From the NCBI GenBank assembly GCA_014549065.1, contig JACDOX010000031.1, forward strand, positions 1,914,062-1,978,061: a stretch of DNA of 64,000 nt, given 5' to 3'. The notes beneath the pieces were generated by a model that worked only from the letters and a program-made list of their open reading frames with translations, was not told where the DNA came from and did no database searches. The DNA is from Cardinalis cardinalis (Eukaryota; Chordata; Aves; Passeriformes; Cardinalidae). The position numbers and the translations under genes are program-made. Shown here piece by piece: positions 60,438 to 64,000 of this stretch (position 1 is the stretch's first letter; each line of letters begins with the position of its first letter).

Positions 60438-62087
60438 GTGAGGATGTGTTCTAAAAATCTAATGATTTCTTTTACTTTGCAACAGAAAGCTGTTATGTAC
60501 CTACACATTTTTGCTCAATAAAAATGTACATTAATTTACCTAAGCGTTTTCTTTCTAAATGGCTTAGTTTAGANACTTATTATTTTATTCAGTTTTCAAC
60601 TTTTTGTCTGAAATATTCCAACTGTTTCTTCTTTGGAGTATGTCTAAGCAGAATGGTTCTTATCTTGGAATATTAAATTAAAAGAAATATCCTTTGGAGT
60701 ACTATTCTGTTGCATAGTGTTTTCTGCAGCAGTTTTTCAGTTTTTTCATGTGATCACAAGGAGGANCATGTACATAGATTTGATGTTTTGAGCAAGAGTC
60801 AACACAACCTTAGTAATAAAAAGTCATATCCCAAACTGGAGTTTTTAAGGGGGTCAATAAAGGAATCCCAATTCATACTGTTCTAGCAAAGGTTATTAAA
60901 CAATTTCCTAATCAAGGGCTCTTTAATGCTGTATTGTTGTAGTTCTGATATTTTAGAATTGATTTACAGGAATGAGAAATAAGATAAAAGATAAGTAATA
61001 AATAAAGATAATAAAATAAAAGGTAATAATCAGGGAAATGGGACTACTAAACAGTATTCTTCAATTTGGATGACAACAGGGGTATGAAATTATGAATTAT
61101 GCAAGAAAGGTAAATAAAGGATAGTTGTAGAATCTACCATTCCATTGCAGAAAATTAGAGCAAAAGATAAGGTCAGAAGTTTTCTACTCTTCATAAAATA
61201 CACAATTAAGCTGGGNGGCATACTCCTGTAGGCCATTATTGTGCTAAAAGCTTTCATGGACTTGGAAAGCACCTGTACAAATTAATGAAGGAAAAAAACA
61301 ACAGGCACTACTAAATGCAAATATAATATTTGTGTCTTGGATACAANAGCCTCTTAACTGTAAAAGATGGAAACATGTTCTGTACAGGTTTGCTTTGCCT
61401 GATTGTCTTCCATATTTGTTCACTACTTGGATTTTTTTTTAGCATACAAAGAGGTGATAAACCTTGGATTTTCATCTGTTGAGCTAATTTTTTCTTGTCG
61501 AAAGCAGTGGATGTCAGTGCTAGACAGAAGACACAATAGATACCTAAGCTTAGATTGCTTTCATAGACTTCATTCAGCAAAGAAAAACTGTGTTTATAAT
61601 CATCCCACCACTGGTTTTGTCTTACNTCTTTGCATAGAAGATTCTTTTTGCTAGCACCAAAACAATAAAACTTCCAAGTCTCTTGTTTAGACACCGCAGA
61701 AGAAAACTACATGAACAGTTTNAAAGGTAGCTGTATATCCACTGTGCTTTAGTGTATGCTTTTAAAGCCCATAGGTTTTGTGGCTATATAGTATATAAAG
61801 AAGAGACCTCTCCTGGGAAGGACATCTGTATCTGGTGTCTTTCCAATGCAATAAAAGACTTGTCACCACCTGATACACGAAATTAAGGACATCAATCAAT
61901 TCTTTTGACAAAGGAATACATACTATGATAGCTTTGAGTATTTTAATTTTTTCCACTGTCTAGACATATCTAATCTTCATGAAGTCACAGATATTTTAAT
62001 TACCTAATACTTATANTATGTGAAAGTTTGTGTTTTAGTTTTTTAATAACCATGTCATTTTTCATTTTTTTTTTGTTTATACTGCAG
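60438..62087 (+). other. MYCBP2: Intron 32 (1.7 kb)
   Basis: Has an A/T-rich low-complexity run rich in ATAA and AAATA words near 60978-61032. No mobile element recognised. Confidence 0.7.
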
Positions 62088-62279
62088 AGTGAAGANAATG
62101 TTTCAGGGATGACAAGCTTTCGCGAAGTGCTGGAAAAGATGTTGGTCATTGTTGTTTTACCAGTACGGAACAGCCTTAGAAGAGAAAATGAACTTTTCTC
62201 TTCACATCTAGTTTCTAATACCTGTGGTTTGCTTGCTAGTATTGTGAGTGAGCTTACAGCATCAGCATTAGGATCTGAG
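62088..62279 (+). CDS. MYCBP2: MYCBP2 exon 33 (residues 1522-1585)
   Basis: The exon has 192 nt, 64 codons, symmetric phase 0. Codon GAN (62094-62096) is Glu or Asp; mammals have Glu. It encodes NVSGMTSFREVLEKMLVIVV, LPVRNSLRRENELFSSHLVS and GLLASIVSELTASALGSE, the last helices before PHR2. Confidence 0.95.
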
Positions 62280-63031
62280 GTAAAGCTGCTCTAAAATAAT
62301 TTTNAAGTCTTTCAGGACAAACATACTACGAATGTGATAGAGACTGGATGGGTATTTTATAGGTGTGCAGATCTTTCAGAGATTCTGGAATTCTCTGAAA
62401 GAGAATTTGGGTAGTGCATATGATTTGCATAGATTTAAAAGCATATATTCACTCTATTAGAGAAGTACTGTTGATAATTAGCTACTTNATTAGTGCTGAA
62501 GAATACTGCATATTGTTTTTAAAAAGGTACATTTTTTGAGTACTTTGCTTTTTGCCTGCATATTTGTGTAGATATACAATCTTTTCAGGAGGCTATAACT
62601 TCCTCAAGTGACAGAAAAGTATTTGACTTGTTAAAGGCACGTCACTGTCTCTGTGCCAAGGTGTTTTTACCGTTATGTAACGTCTGCTTCTGCCCTCTTT
62701 TAATCTTGACTGTACCTAAGGCAGAAATACCTGACCTTTCTTTTAGTACAGCTAATCTGTATTTTTTGCTGATTCATCCATAAAATATATATTTAAATAC
62801 TTTAAAAAACTGAGTNGAATTTCTGATTATTCCTAGTTAATTTCTAATTATCAGAAATACTTTCTTTTTTCTTTCTAGTCAACTAGAAAACTAAATAGTG
62901 GCATCTTCTGTGATTTATGAGTTGACTTTTAAAATTTACCCAGTTGAAAAATCTGATAATTCACTTTGCTTTATTAAAGTCTAAAATTTAGCAGTGAATA
63001 TTTTCTGACAACGTTATTTAACTTTCTACAG
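62280..63031 (+). other. MYCBP2: Intron 33 (0.75 kb)
   Basis: A perfect 11-bp inverted repeat lies at 62372-62402. Nothing else recognised. Confidence 0.7.
62372..62402. repeat. Perfect inverted repeat, 11-bp arms
   Basis: Arms TCTTTCAGAGA (62372-62382) and TCTCTGAAAGA (62392-62402) flank the spacer TTCTGGAAT. The spacer contains TTCNNGAA, a two-unit heat-shock-element-like pattern. Function is unproven. Confidence 0.85.
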
Positions 63032-63238
63032 GTTGATGGACTGAATTCTCTCCATTCTGTCAAATCCACTCCAAACCGATTCACTAAAACAAGTCAGGGA
63101 AGAAGCTGGAATACTGGGAATGGATCCCCTGATGCCATATGTTTCTCTGTTGACAAACCTGGTGTAGTTGTAGTAGGATTTTCTGTTTATGGTGGAGGAG
63201 GAATTCATGAGTATGAGTTGGAGGTATTAGTTGATGAT
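63032..63238 (+). CDS. MYCBP2: MYCBP2 exon 34 (residues 1586-1654), start of PHR2
   Basis: The exon has 207 nt, 69 codons, symmetric phase 0. It encodes VDGLNSLHSVKSTPNRFTKT, SWNTGNGSPDAICFSVDKPG and GFSVYGGGGIHEYELEVLVD. The pattern N-R-F, then S-W-x-x-G-x-x-D-A-I-x-F, then G-F-S-V-Y-G-G-G is the opening of the second PHR domain, parallel to exons 24-25 for PHR1. Confidence 0.97.
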
Positions 63239-63978
63239 GTAAGTACTACTTTTGGGAAAACAATTTGAACAAAAGTAACCTCAGAGGNTTTCTTAGAGTA
63301 TGTTTTTTACAAAGTGATATTTTCATGTTCATATTCAGTCTAGGCTACCAGTGCACAGTGCANTGGTGGTAGGATTTTTTGCTTGTGGTGAAGATTGTTG
63401 TATTACCACAAGCTTCATACCATATCTAGTAGGGTCCTTATCTTGGTTATTGTATTGAAGTCTTCCTTTATTACAAGTAATATTTGAAGTGTCAGGGGCT
63501 TTTCACCTTCTGGAGCTAAATATACAGTTACCTCTCTGTCAACCATGAATGAAATTAAGAAATGAGGTTATAACCAAAAATTGCAGAAAAGGATAATGGC
63601 CTCCCAGCATGATCAGACAGTACCTACAGATGTTTCATGTGCTGTTGATGTACTCTCTTAGAAGCAGCATAAAACTTTCTGGTGGGTTCTTGTAATGAAG
63701 GAAAACTACTGTTCTTTTATGCACAGTTGTTCACTAAAACTGATGATTCTGATCTCTTCCAAAGGAAAAGCATAGGTTACTATGGGAAATTAACCTCTCT
63801 GCTCAGTAATTTCCTCTTCAGGGCAAAGGCTTTACTGTTGACTCTGAACAGGTTTTTGGTCTTTTTGTTTGTAATGCCTTATGTAAAAATGTATGCAATG
63901 AAACATAAGTTGCACAATTTCATGTGTCATGTATTTACATTATAAATGTATTAAAATTACTTTATTTCTTTGAATCAG
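63239..63978 (+). other. MYCBP2: Intron 34 (0.7 kb)
   Basis: No element recognised. Confidence 0.7.
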
Positions 63979-64000
63979 AGTGATCATACTGGAGATGCAA
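63979..64000 (+). CDS. MYCBP2: MYCBP2 exon 35, first 22 nt
   Basis: Follows the acceptor TTTGAATCAG. The visible codons read S-D-H-T-G-D-A in phase 0, continuing LEVLVDD of exon 34 as in vertebrate orthologues. The exon is cut by the window edge. Confidence 0.9.

Larger units (their letters stand above)
1..64000 (+). other. MYCBP2: MYCBP2 gene body, internal part (exons 2 to 35 of a much larger gene)
   Basis: The window holds 33 complete coding exons and the start of one more, all on the plus strand. They encode about 1,661 contiguous residues that match the N-terminal third of vertebrate MYCBP2 (around 4,650 residues in mammals). Every junction joins in phase with no stop. Known family roles: an atypical E3 ligase using a RING-Cys-relay mechanism that esterifies threonine, acting with FBXO45-SKP1 on targets such as DLK and NMNAT2, and controlling axon growth, synapse formation and axon degeneration. 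The part seen here is the regulatory and scaffold portion: N-terminal helical region, RCC1-like domain, PHR1 and the start of PHR2. The RCC1 region of PAM is reported to inhibit adenylyl cyclases. Neither promoter nor 3' end is in the window. Exon numbers follow the mammalian gene as I remember it. Confidence 0.97.

Noticed and set aside
1..64000. CRISPR arrays, operons, prophage or other prokaryotic systems
   Set aside because: The window is a single intron-rich vertebrate gene; the only regular repeat array (3 x 36 bp) has no spacers and is a simple tandem repeat.

Overview
This window is vertebrate nuclear DNA, almost certainly avian and probably from a songbird. It is AT-rich and intron-dominated. 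It carries CR1 LINE fragments with the typical bird 3' end, and one short SINE with a tRNA-Ile-like head joined to a CR1-like tail (the TguSINE1 pattern known from passerines). Nothing prokaryotic, viral or operon-like is present. Isolated single N characters are scattered throughout and are never adjacent, which looks like masked heterozygous or ambiguous positions rather than assembly gaps.

The whole window lies inside one plus-strand gene, MYCBP2 (PAM/PHR1; orthologue of Drosophila Highwire and C. elegans RPM-1), the giant RING-Cys-relay E3 ubiquitin ligase of neurons. I could chain 33 complete coding exons plus the first 22 bases of a 34th, about 1,661 codons. Reading phase is maintained across all 33 complete introns and there is no internal stop. 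By comparison with the mammalian gene these are exons 2 to 35; exon 1 (start codon and basic N terminus) lies upstream. The C-terminal half (rest of PHR2, the FBXO45-binding and MYC-binding regions, RING and Cys-relay catalytic domain) lies downstream.

Layout: 1-1545, end of intron 1; 1546-10744, N-terminal helical region (exons 2-7); 15110-23008, start of the RCC1-like domain with a strikingly cysteine-rich insert in exons 14-15; 23009-39903, two very large introns (9.1 and 7.7 kb) isolating exon 17; 39904-49309, second half of the RCC1-like domain (exons 18-22); 51628-57432, linker and the first PHR domain (exons 23-29); 58225-62279, helical linker (exons 30-33); 63032-64000, start of the second PHR domain (exons 34-35).

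The most notable points are three GC-AG introns, two of them consecutive; five exonic Ns that all fall at third codon positions; a perfect 3 x 36-bp tandem triplication in intron 2; the tRNA-derived SINE in intron 19; and several perfect dyad-symmetric motifs in introns. I found no new multi-gene system: the window is one conserved gene with ordinary bird intronic sequence.
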